Source: Flavisphingomonas formosensis
GTDB taxonomy: Bacteria; Pseudomonadota; Alphaproteobacteria; Sphingomonadales; Sphingomonadaceae
DNA length: 64,000 bases
NCBI RefSeq assembly: GCF_009755815.1
Contig: NZ_WRPK01000007.1
Span: 310,001-374,000, forward strand
Direction of reading: 5' to 3'
Translations under genes and position numbers: made by a program
The notes under the pieces: generated by a model
The model's database searches: none
Seen by the model: only the letters and a program-made list of their open reading frames with translations
Told to the model about the DNA's origin: nothing
In this document: positions 1-9,013 of the stretch, one piece after another
Layout of the letters: each line of letters begins with the position of its first letter
Numbering within the stretch: position 1 is the first letter of the stretch

Positions 1-1287
1 TCGATGCGCGATCGTGCGCGCAAGATGGAGCAGCTCCACGCCGCGCTGCTCGCCCGCAGCGACGAGATCATCGACATGATCGTCGCCGAGGCCGGCTGTG
101 CGCGTGCCGAGGCGGCGGGGCTGCTGTTCGCGATCCCGATGCAGCAGATGGCCGCGGATATCGACGAAGCCTATCGCTATGAGAGCGTCCGCTCGCTGCC
201 CTTCATCATCAATCCCGGCTGGGCCGGCGACAAGGTGCTCGGCACCGGCGCCAAGCAGCGCGTGCCGGTCGGCGTGGTCGCCGCGATCACGCCGTTCAAC
301 GCGGGCTTCTTCCTGAACGTCGTCAAATCCTCGGCGGCGCTGATCATGGGCAACAGCGTCGTCCTGAAGCCCTCGCCCTACACGCCGTTCGAGGCCTGGA
401 TCCTGGCCGACACGATCCGCAGGCTGGATTTCCCGCCGGGCGTGTTCAACGTGGTGACCGGCGGGATCGAGGTCGCCCAGATGCTGACCACCGATCCGCG
501 CGTCGACATGGTCAGCTTCACCGGATCGGACAAGGTGGGCGCCGCGATCATGGCGCAGGCCGCGCCGACCCTGAAGCGACTGCTGCTCGAGCTGGGCGGC
601 AAATCCGCGCTGATCGTGCGGCAGGACGCCGATCTGGATGTCGCCGCGCAGGCCGCCTATTGGAACATTACCTGCGAGACCGGCCAGGGCTGCTGCCTGT
701 TCACCCGCCATCTGGTGCACAACAGCGTCAAGCAGGCCTTCATCGACAAGATGATCGCGGTGAACGGCCAAGCGGTCGTCGGCGATCCGGCTGACCCCAG
801 CGTGACCGTCGGCCCGCTGATCCGGGCGCGCGAGCAGCAGCGCGTGACCGGGATGGTGGACGAGGCCGTGCGCGGCGGCGCCGAGATCGTGTTCGGCGGC
901 AAGGCGCCCTCGCATCTCAACCGCGGCTATTTCTACGAGCCGACGCTGATCACCGGGGTCGACAATGCGGCCCGCATTGCGCGCGACGAGATATTCGGTC
1001 CGGTCGGCGTGGTGATCGGCTACGAGACCGACGAGGAAGCGCTCGCGATCGCCAATGATTCCCCCTACGGGCTCGGCGGCGGCATCATCTCCACCGACAA
1101 GGGGCGCGCGTTCGAGATGGCGCTGGAGCTCGATGCGGGCTTCATCGTGATGAATGACGGGCCGGGTGCCAAGCATCCGGCAGCGCCGTTCGGCGGGCTC
1201 AAGCGGTCCGGGATCGGGCGGGAGTCTGGGGTCGAAGGGCTCGATGCCTATACCGAGCTCAAGTCGATCGTGTTCCGCGCGGGCTGA
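1..1287 (+). CDS. Aldehyde dehydrogenase, 5' end outside window
   Basis: NAD(P)+-dependent aldehyde dehydrogenase oxidising an aldehyde to the acid, probably downstream of an alcohol-producing step. Counting from the ATG at base 4, 427 residues are visible. The frame is open to the window edge, and the family is normally about 480 residues, so roughly 50-60 N-terminal residues lie outside. Visible marks are ITPFN near residue 96, SFTGS near 171, the LELGGKS motif with general base Glu196, GQGCC with nucleophile Cys230 (34 residues after the Glu, as usual) and EIFGPV. It heads a + strand run with a SnoaL-like gene, an SDR and a P450. Substrate is not readable. Family assignment is secure. Confidence 0.93.
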   Translation, partial: SMRDRARKMEQLHAALLARSDEIIDMIVAEAGCARAEAAGLLFAIPMQQMAADIDEAYRYESVRSLPFIINPGWAGDKVLGTGAKQRVPVGVVAAITPFNAGFFLNVVKSSAALIMGNSVVLKPSPYTPFEAWILADTIRRLDFPPGVFNVVTGGIEVAQMLTTDPRVDMVSFTGSDKVGAAIMAQAAPTLKRLLLELGGKSALIVRQDADLDVAAQAAYWNITCETGQGCCLFTRHLVHNSVKQAFIDKMIAVNGQAVVGDPADPSVTVGPLIRAREQQRVTGMVDEAVRGGAEIVFGGKAPSHLNRGYFYEPTLITGVDNAARIARDEIFGPVGVVIGYETDEEALAIANDSPYGLGGGIISTDKGRAFEMALELDAGFIVMNDGPGAKHPAAPFGGLKRSGIGRESGVEGLDAYTELKSIVFRAG

Positions 1288-1296
1288 AAGAGGCGC

Positions 1297-1376
1297 CATC
1301 CCAGCGAAAGCTGGGATCGCTCTCAAAATGCGAGCGGCTCGAAGTGGAGAGTGATCCCAGCTTTCGCTGGGATGAC
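1297..1376. repeat. Pair of inverted palindromic intergenic elements
   Basis: Two copies of a short hairpin, ATCCCAGC-GAAA-GCTGGGAT (1298-1317) and its reverse complement ATCCCAGC-TTTC-GCTGGGAT (1354-1373), lie head to head between the aldehyde dehydrogenase and the next gene. When read through, the second copy translates as IPAFAGMT, a string often seen as a false N-terminus in alphaproteobacterial annotations. This is a REP-like element. It may act as a terminator or mRNA stabiliser for the upstream gene. Confidence 0.75.
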
Positions 1377-1398
1377 GGGCGTTGGAGAGGGAAAAACC

Positions 1399-1857
1399 AT
1401 GACCTTCGACCTGCAATATCTGTCGGACTATGTCGCGATCCGGCAGCTCAATGCGCTGTACAATCGCTATGCCGACATCGGCGATGGCGAAGCCTATGCC
1501 GGCCTCTACACCGAGGATGCCGAGTTCCACATCGTCGGCAACCGCGTCTATCACGGCCGCGCCGAAATCGCGCCCGCGGCCTCCGCGACGCGGGTTACCG
1601 TGCACGTGACCACCGAGCCCGAGATCGAGATTGAGGGCGACGTGGCGCGCCAGCGGGTGCGGATGCTGTCCATTTACCGTGCCGAGGACGGATCGCGGAA
1701 CGAGTTCGTTGCCAGCGGCTGGTATATCGACGAGCTCAAGCGCACCGCGGAAGGCTGGCGCTACCATCGCCGCCGCGTCGAGCTCGACATTCCGGTGAGC
1801 GAGGTCTTCCGGAAGATGACGATCAGCGAGCAGTTCGCCCAGCTGGCGAACGGCTGA
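1399..1857 (+). CDS. SnoaL-like / NTF2-fold protein
   Basis: Small (152 aa) cone-shaped alpha+beta protein of the SnoaL-like/ketosteroid-isomerase superfamily, a fold used by dehydratases, isomerases and cyclases in steroid and aromatic catabolism. The visible pattern is typical: N-terminal helix with IRQLNALYNRYAD, then GLYTEDAEFHI, then HGRAEI, then a C-terminal sheet ending WRYHRRRVELD. The start at 1399 is chosen because GGAGAGGG precedes it. An upstream GTG at 1351 would only translate the palindromic repeat. Its stop overlaps the ATG of the following SDR (TGATG), so the two are coupled. The precise reaction is unknown. Confidence 0.8.
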   Translation: MTFDLQYLSDYVAIRQLNALYNRYADIGDGEAYAGLYTEDAEFHIVGNRVYHGRAEIAPAASATRVTVHVTTEPEIEIEGDVARQRVRMLSIYRAEDGSRNEFVASGWYIDELKRTAEGWRYHRRRVELDIPVSEVFRKMTISEQFAQLANG

Positions 1858-2663
1858 TGGCGGCCGGCTTCGACCGGCTGTCGCTGGCCGGCAAGGTCGC
1901 GATCGTGACCGGTGGCGGCAATGGCATCGGTGCGGAGACCGCGTGCCTAATGGCATCGCGCGGAGCCGCCGTGCTGATCGCCGATATCGACGAGGACGCC
2001 GCCTGGCGCACCGAGCGCCAGATCGCGGACGAAGGTGGTAGGGCGACGGCGCTGCGTGTCGATGTGGGCAGCGCGGCCGATCTCCAGGCCATGGTGGATG
2101 CGGCGGTCGATATGTTCGGCGGCCTGCATATCCTGTGCAACAACGCCTTCTTCCAGGTGATCGGCTCGGTCGAGCAGCTGAGCGAGGCGGATTGGGACCG
2201 GACGCAGACCGTGTCGCTCAAGTCGGTCTTCCTCGGCAGCAAGTTCGCGATCCCGCGCATCCGGGCGTCGGGCGGCGGCGCGATCGTCAACACTGCCTCG
2301 ATGCATGCCATCACCGGTTTTCGCGGCTTTGCCGCCTATCAGTCCGCCAAGGGTGGCGTCTGCGCGCTGACCCGGCAGATGGCGATGGACTATGGGCATG
2401 AGAATATCCGCGTGAACGCCGTGCTGCCCGGACCGACGGTGACCGCGGCCTTCGCGCAGGTGCCCGAAAGCTATGTGCGGATATCGGCGCGACGTACGCC
2501 GATCCTGCGTACCGGTCGACCCGACGAGACGGCCGAGGCGATCGCCTTCCTCGCGTCCGATGCGGCATCGCTGATCACCGGCATCGCCATGCCGGTGGAT
2601 GGCGGCGCGACGATCGTCGGTGAGCCCGACTGGCTCGACGAGAAGCCGGTTATCCTAGCCTGA
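1857..2663 (+). CDS. Short-chain dehydrogenase/reductase
   Basis: Classical SDR of 268 aa, oxidising or reducing a hydroxyl/keto group with NAD(P)(H). The cofactor motif TGGGNGIG is at residues 18-25, catalytic Ser in NTASM near 148, and YQSAK gives Tyr161 and Lys165. The usual NNAG structural motif reads NNAF, a mild deviation. A C-terminal GGATIVG segment closes the fold. It overlaps the SnoaL-like gene by its start codon and is followed by a palindromic repeat and the P450 gene. Neighbours suggest it oxidises an alcohol produced in the same pathway. Substrate is unknown. Confidence 0.9.
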   Translation: MAAGFDRLSLAGKVAIVTGGGNGIGAETACLMASRGAAVLIADIDEDAAWRTERQIADEGGRATALRVDVGSAADLQAMVDAAVDMFGGLHILCNNAFFQVIGSVEQLSEADWDRTQTVSLKSVFLGSKFAIPRIRASGGGAIVNTASMHAITGFRGFAAYQSAKGGVCALTRQMAMDYGHENIRVNAVLPGPTVTAAFAQVPESYVRISARRTPILRTGRPDETAEAIAFLASDAASLITGIAMPVDGGATIVGEPDWLDEKPVILA

Positions 2664-2671
2664 GATTTTCT

Positions 2672-2793
2672 CGTCATCCCGACGAAAGTCGGGATCCATT
2701 TTGCCGCAGCGTTTCGTCTTCATGGGCAACGCTGCGGCGTCTGGATCCCGACCCTTCGACTTCGCTCAGGACATGCTTTCGTAGGGATGACGG
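2672..2793. repeat. Composite palindromic element
   Basis: Two successive hairpins: ATCCCGAC-GAAA-GTCGGGAT (about 2676-2695) and GCCGCAGCGTT...AACGCTGCGGC (2703-2738). They are followed by a GGATCCCGACCC stretch and a terminal GGGATGACGG. The same order of parts recurs at 9804-9902 with different bases in the first stem. This is a non-coding repeat family of the genome rather than a gene. Confidence 0.7.
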
Positions 2794-2819
2794 CAAGGGC
2801 CCAACCGAGGGAGACCAAG

Positions 2820-4031
2820 ATGGAGCATAGCCTGATCCGGGCCGAAGCCGCGCTGGCGCCGAAGCCTGCGCATGTTCCCGACGATCTTGTTCGCGATTTC
2901 GACATGGCGCGCTGCGCCGACACGGGCGATGTCCATCGCTATTGGAAGGAGGAGGTGCAGGACAGGCTGCCCGACATCTTCTGGACGCCCCACCATGGCG
3001 GCCACTGGGTCGCCACGCGTGCGGCCGACATCCTCGCCATCCAGCGCGATCCCGGCCTCTTCTCGAATGGCGAGTTCGTGATCCCGCGCGGTATCGTGCC
3101 GAAGCTCATCCCGCTGCAGCTCGATCCGCCGCGGCACACCGCCTATCGGCGATTGTTCATGCCGTTCTTCGTGCCGCGCGCGCTCACCGATATCGAGGCC
3201 AGGGCGCGGGCGGTGGCGATCGAGCTGATCGAAGGGTTGCGGCCACGCGGCGAGTGCGAGTTCATCGGCGACTTCGCCGGGGTGATGCCGATCGTCGCCT
3301 TCCTCACGATGATGCACCTGCCGCACGACGATCTGGCGATGCTGCGCGAGCGGGCGACGCTCGCCTCTAAGCCGCATTTCGAGGGCAGCGCCCAGGCGTG
3401 GGAGGACCTCTCCGCCTATATCCGCGATTGCATCGCCGCCCGGCGCGCGCAGCCGGGCACCGATCCGGTCAGCGCGATGCTGCAGGCCGAAGTCGATGGC
3501 GAGCGGCTCTCGGACGACGACGTGTTCAGCATGTGCCTGCTGCTGCTCACCGGCGGGCTGGACACGGTGGCGACGATGATCGGCTTCATCGCCCATTATC
3601 TGGCCACGCATCCCGAGCTTCAGGCGCAGCTGCGCGAGGATCCCGCCCGTATCCCGGATGCAGTGCAGGAGTTCGTCCGTCGGCTCGGGATCAGCAATCT
3701 CGGCCGGCTGGTCACGCGCGATGCCGCGTATCGCGGCATCGCCTTCGCCAGGGACGACATGATCCTGCTGCCGATGCCGCTCGTCGGGCTCGACGACAGG
3801 CTTAATGCCGATCCGATGGATTTCATGCTCGATCGGTCCGAGCGGCATTACTCGACCTTCGGCGTGGGGCCGCATGCCTGCCCGGGCAAGGTGCTGGCGC
3901 AGCGCGAGATGACGATCTTCCTGCAGGAATGGCTGACCCGCCTCCCGCCATTCCGGCTGAAGGCCGGGGCGCCGCCGGTCTTCACCTCGAGCCTGATCAA
4001 CTCGGTCGAGGCGCTGCACCTGAGCTGGTGA
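2820..4031 (+). CDS. Cytochrome P450, CYP101 (P450cam)-like
   Basis: Soluble bacterial P450 monooxygenase of 403 aa, hydroxylating an unactivated C-H bond with electrons from a ferredoxin. The I-helix reads TGGLDTV (as VGGLDTV in P450cam), helix K carries EFVR for the ExxR pair, and the heme loop FGVGPHACPG places the thiolate ligand at Cys354. The stretches ILLPMPLVGLDDR and QEWLTRLPPFRLKAGA closely follow P450cam, so CYP101-type terpenoid or alicyclic substrates are plausible. The start at 2820 follows GAGGGAGA; an in-frame ATG at 2787 sits in the repeat. No ferredoxin or ferredoxin reductase is present in the window. Its 3' end overlaps the convergent ligase gene by 35 bases. Confidence 0.93.
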   Translation: MEHSLIRAEAALAPKPAHVPDDLVRDFDMARCADTGDVHRYWKEEVQDRLPDIFWTPHHGGHWVATRAADILAIQRDPGLFSNGEFVIPRGIVPKLIPLQLDPPRHTAYRRLFMPFFVPRALTDIEARARAVAIELIEGLRPRGECEFIGDFAGVMPIVAFLTMMHLPHDDLAMLRERATLASKPHFEGSAQAWEDLSAYIRDCIAARRAQPGTDPVSAMLQAEVDGERLSDDDVFSMCLLLLTGGLDTVATMIGFIAHYLATHPELQAQLREDPARIPDAVQEFVRRLGISNLGRLVTRDAAYRGIAFARDDMILLPMPLVGLDDRLNADPMDFMLDRSERHYSTFGVGPHACPGKVLAQREMTIFLQEWLTRLPPFRLKAGAPPVFTSSLINSVEALHLSW

Positions 4032-5568
4032 GAGTGCCGGCGGCCTCGCGGTCCCACGTCTCTGCCGTCACGCCGGTTTCGCGGAGCAGATATTTCTGGA
4101 CCCGGAGGCTCGGCGTGCGCGGCAATGCGTCGGTGAAACGGATATAGCGTGGCAGCATGAAGCGGGGCAGGCGCGGCTCGAGGAAAGCATCCAGGGCGGC
4201 CGCGGTGAGATCGCGACCTGGTGCGAGGACGACCACGGCCATCACATCCTGCTCGCCATAAGGTGACGGAACGCCGATCACCGCGGCCTCGGCGACATTG
4301 CGATGAGCCATGATCTCGGCCTCCACCTCCTGCGAGGAGATATTCTCGCCGCGCCGACGCAGCGCATCCTTCCGGCGGTCGACGAAATGGTAGAAGCCGG
4401 CATCGGTGCGCCGGAAGCAGTCGCCGGTATGAAACCAGCCGTTGCGCCAAGCCTCGGCGGTCGCCTCGGCATCCCGCCAATAGCCGGGCGAGATGCTTCC
4501 CGGAGCCTCGGCGCGCAGCACCAGCTCGCCGACCTCGCCGGGGCCGACCGGCACGTCGGCTTCGTCGACGAGCAGCGCCTCATATCCGGCCCGCAGCTGA
4601 CCGCAGCTTCCGGGGCTCGCCTCCAGCCGATCGGTGGTGATCGGGATCGACAGCTCGGTCATGCCGTAGCCGGTGAAGAGGCCGACGCCGAACCGCCTGG
4701 CGAACGCCGCCGGATCGCGAACGAGCGGGAACATCGATACCCAGCGCAGGGGATTGGCCGCGTCATCGGGGCTTTCCGGCTGGCGCTTCAGAAACTCCGC
4801 CGCCGCCCCGACCACGGTGCAGCCCGTGACGCCATGCGCGCGCACATCCTGCCAAAAACGCGTCGTCCGGAAGCCGGGCGAGGCGACGACGGCGCAGCCG
4901 GTGATCAGCGCGCCGATCACCGGCAGCAGCCCGCCGACATGGAACATCGGCAGGTTGAGCAGATAGCGATCACCTGGTCCGAAGCGGTCGCCGAAATGGG
5001 TGGCTGCGATGGCGTGGAGCTGCGCATACGGCACAATCACGCCCTTGGACGCGCCGGTGGTGCCGGAGGTGAACAGGATGCATTGCGTATCCAGTGGGTC
5101 GAGTGCCGGAAGCTCGGGTAAGGCATGACCCTGCGACAGCACGCTATCCAACCGGAGAGCCGAGATCGGCGAATCTTCGTCGGCGATCTCGCCGGCAAGG
5201 AGGATGCGGGCATCGGTCGCCACATCGGCCAGCAGTGCGACGCGCTCGCTGTCCACCGCGATCACGCGCGGGCTAGTCAGGGCGATCACGTGGCGCAGGA
5301 GGCTGCCCTTATAGGCGAGATTGACCGGCGCCACGATCGCCCCGAGCAGGTTCGCGCCCAGCCACAGCCGCAGGAAATCCGGGCCACCCGCCATCCAGAG
5401 CAGGAGGACGTCGCCCTTGCCCAGGCCGAGGGTCGCCAGCCCGGCGGCCGCGGCGCTGGCTTCCTCCAGCGCTCGCCCGAACGACCACTCGTCGCTCTCG
5501 AACAGCGCGAACAGCCGCTCGGGCGTCGTCTCCGCGCGATGGCGGAGCAGATTGCCGGTGACGATCAT
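3997..5568 (-). CDS. AMP-forming acyl-CoA ligase
   Basis: Class I adenylate-forming enzyme (523 aa) that activates a carboxylic acid with ATP and CoA. Core motifs are in order: FTSGTTGASKG (P-loop, A3) near residue 167, GYGMTEL (A5), HTGDCF (A7), DRRKDALRRRGENIS hinge (A8), and a C-terminal TPSLRVQKYLL with the catalytic lysine (A10). The overall look is that of CaiC-like/fatty acid ligases. Its ATG overlaps the stop of the PQQ dehydrogenase gene (ATGA at 5565-5568), so it is the last gene of a coupled four-gene operon. Its end runs into the convergent P450 gene. Substrate is unknown. Confidence 0.92.
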   Translation of the reverse strand: MIVTGNLLRHRAETTPERLFALFESDEWSFGRALEEASAAAAGLATLGLGKGDVLLLWMAGGPDFLRLWLGANLLGAIVAPVNLAYKGSLLRHVIALTSPRVIAVDSERVALLADVATDARILLAGEIADEDSPISALRLDSVLSQGHALPELPALDPLDTQCILFTSGTTGASKGVIVPYAQLHAIAATHFGDRFGPGDRYLLNLPMFHVGGLLPVIGALITGCAVVASPGFRTTRFWQDVRAHGVTGCTVVGAAAEFLKRQPESPDDAANPLRWVSMFPLVRDPAAFARRFGVGLFTGYGMTELSIPITTDRLEASPGSCGQLRAGYEALLVDEADVPVGPGEVGELVLRAEAPGSISPGYWRDAEATAEAWRNGWFHTGDCFRRTDAGFYHFVDRRKDALRRRGENISSQEVEAEIMAHRNVAEAAVIGVPSPYGEQDVMAVVVLAPGRDLTAAALDAFLEPRLPRFMLPRYIRFTDALPRTPSLRVQKYLLRETGVTAETWDREAAGTLTSSGAAPRPS

Positions 5569-7652
5569 TTCGCCTTGGGCAGATCCTGCCCCAATGTCCG
5601 CAGATACTGGCGGATGGCCTCGATCTGGTCGGGCGGCAGATCGTCGAAGCGCGGCATGCCGGCGGGCACCAGTGCGCCGTCCCGGACCACCGAGAAGAAG
5701 GCGTCGCGCGATGCGGGCACTGGCGAGATGCGCAGGTCCGGGGCCGTTCCCGCCGCCATGCCCGCGCCGCCATGGCAGGTGCCGCAGGCGATGTGATAGG
5801 CGATGTTGCCGCGCTGGGCCAAGGTGTCGTCCCGCCGGAAATCGGGATCGGCCGGCGCCACCCGCGGGACGAGCGGTGGGGCGGGCGGCAAGGTCGCGGT
5901 GCCGCCGATCGCGAAGGTCAGCACGCGGCGCGCCATGGTGCGATAATCGACCTCGAACGCCTGCAGCCCCTTGCCATGATAGCCGCCGCCCGCGCCGCCG
6001 GTGCCGGTGATCACCGTGACATATTGCTTGCCGCCGACGGCATAGCTGATCGGCGGTGCGACCACGGGGCTGCGCGTATCATAGCTCCAGAGCAGCTTGC
6101 CGCTGCCGGCATCATAGGCGTTGAAGCGATTGTCGATCCTGCCCTGGAAGACGAGCCCGCCGGCGGTCGCCATCGTCCCGCCCGGCCAGTCGCCCGGCAG
6201 CTTCACGCTCCACCGTGCCGTCTGGGTGACGGGATCCCAGGCACGCAGGAACGAGCCCTGGTCCTTGAAGTCGGGCAGATAGCTGCCGGTCACGCCCATG
6301 CCGGCATTGACGTTGGCCGGATGGACGGGAAGCTGCTCCTTGCTGAGATCCAGCCCCTTGTCGCCGATGATCATGCCGCGCTGGATCGTCGGGATGTAAA
6401 CGAGGCCAGTCTTGGGGCTGTAGGATTGCGGCAGCCAGCTATGGCCGCCGACGATGTTCGGCCACATCTCGAACAGATCCCGCCCATGATAGCGCGCGCC
6501 GGGATTCTCGATCGGGCGCCCGGTCTTCATGTCGATGCCGGTCGCCCAGGTGACCTTCACGAACGGCTTGGCGGAGAGCAATTTGCCGGTGGTGCGGTCG
6601 AGCACGTAGAAGAAGCCGTTGGTCGGCGCCTGCATCAGCACCTTGCGCGGCTTGCCGTCGATCGGAATGGTGGCCAGCGTGATGTCCTGGGTGGTCTTGT
6701 AATCCCACTGCTCGCCGGGATTGATCTGATAGTGCCAGATATATTTCCCCGTCGCCGCGTCGACCGCGACGATCGAGGCGAGGAACAGATTGTCGCCGCC
6801 GCCGGGGCTGCGCAGCGCATGGTTGTACGGATAGCCATTGCCCGTGCCGATGTAGAAGCGCTTGAGCTCGGGATCGTAGGTGAACGCGTTCCAGGCGGTG
6901 CCGCCGCCGCCCTTCTTCCACCATTCGCCATGCCAGGTCTTCGCGGCGAGTTTCGTCGTCTCGTCATGGTCGACTGCGGGATTGCCGGGCACGGTGTAGA
7001 AACGCCAGAGCAGCTTGCCGGTCGCTGCGTCGTAGCAGCTCACATAGCCGCGCACGCCGCCGCCGTCTGCACCGCCGAAGCCGATTATCACCTTGCCGTC
7101 GAACACGCGCGGCGCGCCCGAGATATAGGCATTGTCGTCCTTGGCGACGGTCTGCGCCGTCCAGATCGGCTGGCCGGTCTTGCCGTCGAGCGCGATCAGG
7201 CGGCCGTCCTGCGTGGCGATGAAGACCTTGCCGCCCGACCAGGCTAGGCCGCGACTGCCATAGCCCTGGCGTAGCTTGTGGCCGGACATTTCGGACGCCT
7301 TGGAATCATACTCCCAGAGCAGCTTGCCGGTCGCCGCCTCGAAGGCGCGGATATAGCTGTGGCCGGTGGAGGTGTAGACGATGCCGTCCGCCTCGATCGG
7401 CTGCGTCAGGCTGGCGCTTGCCGGCAGGTCATAGGACCAGGCGAGGCCGAGCTTCGGGACCGAGCCGGTATCGATCTGATCGAGCGGGCTGTAATGCTGC
7501 TCGCCGGCGCTGCGCCCATAGGATGGCCAGTTATTGGGATCGAGGCCGATGCCGCCGTCGGCGGCCGGATCGATGGCGGGCGCCCGGTTGCATCCGGCGA
7601 GCGCCGTCACCGCCAATATGGCCAGGACGCCCCTTGTCCCTATGCGATTCAT
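5565..7652 (-). CDS. PQQ-dependent alcohol dehydrogenase lipoprotein with heme c
   Basis: Periplasmic quinohemoprotein alcohol dehydrogenase of about 695 aa. The N-terminus has a signal ending in lipobox LAGC, so it is likely membrane-anchored. An eight-bladed propeller with repeated LLWxYD-type segments follows, then a cytochrome c domain with CGTCH about 70 residues before the end. The PQQ/metal site retains GTGNGxP and WDY. The vicinal Cys-Cys pair usual in the family is replaced (GHKLRQGYGSRG in place of xxCCxxxxRG), the usual GGAE is GGAD, and the residue two after the catalytic Asp is Lys, so it does not match the lanthanide DxD type. Start 7652 follows TGAGGA; 7664 is an alternative. 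It is coupled to the ligase downstream. Confidence 0.9.
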   Translation of the reverse strand: MNRIGTRGVLAILAVTALAGCNRAPAIDPAADGGIGLDPNNWPSYGRSAGEQHYSPLDQIDTGSVPKLGLAWSYDLPASASLTQPIEADGIVYTSTGHSYIRAFEAATGKLLWEYDSKASEMSGHKLRQGYGSRGLAWSGGKVFIATQDGRLIALDGKTGQPIWTAQTVAKDDNAYISGAPRVFDGKVIIGFGGADGGGVRGYVSCYDAATGKLLWRFYTVPGNPAVDHDETTKLAAKTWHGEWWKKGGGGTAWNAFTYDPELKRFYIGTGNGYPYNHALRSPGGGDNLFLASIVAVDAATGKYIWHYQINPGEQWDYKTTQDITLATIPIDGKPRKVLMQAPTNGFFYVLDRTTGKLLSAKPFVKVTWATGIDMKTGRPIENPGARYHGRDLFEMWPNIVGGHSWLPQSYSPKTGLVYIPTIQRGMIIGDKGLDLSKEQLPVHPANVNAGMGVTGSYLPDFKDQGSFLRAWDPVTQTARWSVKLPGDWPGGTMATAGGLVFQGRIDNRFNAYDAGSGKLLWSYDTRSPVVAPPISYAVGGKQYVTVITGTGGAGGGYHGKGLQAFEVDYRTMARRVLTFAIGGTATLPPAPPLVPRVAPADPDFRRDDTLAQRGNIAYHIACGTCHGGAGMAAGTAPDLRISPVPASRDAFFSVVRDGALVPAGMPRFDDLPPDQIEAIRQYLRTLGQDLPKAK

Positions 7653-7675
7653 CGTCATCCTCATCGATTATGGGT

Positions 7676-9013
7676 TCAGATCTCTTCGGCCATCGGGCCG
7701 GTGTCGCGCGTCTCAGGAAGGCACCAGGCGACCGCGAGGCCGGCCAGCATCATCAGGGCCAGGAACAGGAAGAAGCCGCTTTCGTGGCCGATGCGCTTGA
7801 ACCAGAGCGCGGCGAACTCGCCGAGCCCCCCGAACAGCGCGTTCGCGATCGCATAAGGCAGCCCGACGCCGAGCGCGCGGATCGGGGCGGGATAAAGCTC
7901 CGCCTTCACGATCGCGCCGATCGCGGAATAGCCCGAGAAGCTGAGCAGCAGCACAGACAGCAGCAGGGAGGCCGCCACCGGATCGGTCGCGACCGCGAGC
8001 GCCCGCATGATAGGAACGGTCAGTGCCGCGCACAGGCCGAAGCTCAGCATCATCGTTCTGCGCCGGCCGATGACGTCCGACAGCAGGCCGAACAGCGGCT
8101 GGGCGAGCAGGAACAAGAGGAGCGCCGATGCGGTGATCGCGGTCCCCTCCATCGCGGAGAAGCCGGCGGTGTTGACGAGGAACTTCTGGCTGTAGCCGAT
8201 GAAGACATAGAAGCCGGTCGAGCCGGCCGCGGTCAGCCCGAAGACCAGCCAGGTCGCCCTGCGATGGCGCGAGAGCAGGTGGCGAGCGGCGCTTGGCTGG
8301 GCTGCGGTGGTTCGTGCCTGCCGGAACGCTTCGGTCTCGCTCAGGCTGATCCGCAGGCGCAGGACGACGACGGCGAGCGCCGCACCGATCAGGAAGGCGA
8401 GGCGCCAGCCCCATGCCCGCATCGCTGCGTCACTGAGCAGCGCTTGCAGCGCGAGCAGCAGGCAGAGCGCGGCGAGCTGGCCGAGCACCAGCGTGACGCA
8501 TTGAAAGCTGGACCAGAAGCCGCGCCGGTCGCGGCCCGACATTTCCGAGATATAGGTCGCGCTGGCGCCATATTCGCCGCCCACGCTCAGCCCCTGCAGC
8601 AGCCGCGCGACGAGCAGCAGGGCAGGGGCGGCGAGGCCGATCTCGGCATAGCCCGGCGCCAGCGCGATGATGCACGACCCCGCGCACATGAGGCCGACCG
8701 ATAGGGTGAGCGCGGCGCGGCGCCCCCGCCGGTCGGCGTAGAGGCCGAACAGCAGCGCGCCGAGCGGCCGCATGACGAAGCCGAGGGCCAGGATCGCGGC
8801 GGACTGGAGCAGCTGCACCGTGCGATCGCCCGCCGGGAAGAAGATCGGCGAGAAATAGAGCGCGAACGAGACGAAGACGAACCAGTCGAACCACTCGATG
8901 AAATTGCCCGTCGCGCCGCCGACGATCGAGCGAAGGCGGCTGCGCGGCGGATCATGCTCCCGGCCGGCATCCATGCCCGCTGCATCGGCCGTGCGGGGAG
9001 CGGCGGCGGTCAT
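7676..9013 (-). CDS. MFS transporter, MHS (metabolite:H+ symporter) type
   Basis: Twelve-helix inner-membrane transporter (445 aa) of the proline/betaine-alpha-ketoglutarate permease branch of the major facilitator superfamily. Diagnostic are GNFIEWFDWFVF in helix 1 and the loop 2-3 motif LFGLYADRRGRRAALTL. It probably imports an organic acid used by the surrounding catabolic genes. The ATG at 9013 overlaps the stop of the SDR gene (ATGA, 9010-9013); further upstream in-frame codons encode SDR shadow sequence. Substrate is inferred only from the neighbourhood. Confidence 0.9.
   Translation of the reverse strand: MTAAAPRTADAAGMDAGREHDPPRSRLRSIVGGATGNFIEWFDWFVFVSFALYFSPIFFPAGDRTVQLLQSAAILALGFVMRPLGALLFGLYADRRGRRAALTLSVGLMCAGSCIIALAPGYAEIGLAAPALLLVARLLQGLSVGGEYGASATYISEMSGRDRRGFWSSFQCVTLVLGQLAALCLLLALQALLSDAAMRAWGWRLAFLIGAALAVVVLRLRISLSETEAFRQARTTAAQPSAARHLLSRHRRATWLVFGLTAAGSTGFYVFIGYSQKFLVNTAGFSAMEGTAITASALLLFLLAQPLFGLLSDVIGRRRTMMLSFGLCAALTVPIMRALAVATDPVAASLLLSVLLLSFSGYSAIGAIVKAELYPAPIRALGVGLPYAIANALFGGLGEFAALWFKRIGHESGFFLFLALMMLAGLAVAWCLPETRDTGPMAEEI

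Noticed and set aside
1351-1398. Upstream GTG start for the SnoaL-like protein
   Set aside because: The added residues (IPAFAGMT) are the translation of the palindromic intergenic element; the ATG at 1399 has a proper ribosome site.
5772-7247. Open frame of about 490 codons opposite the PQQ dehydrogenase, and similar frames opposite the P450 and narK
   Set aside because: Composition is dominated by Arg, Ala, Gly and His typical of antisense GC-rich shadows; no recognisable motif.
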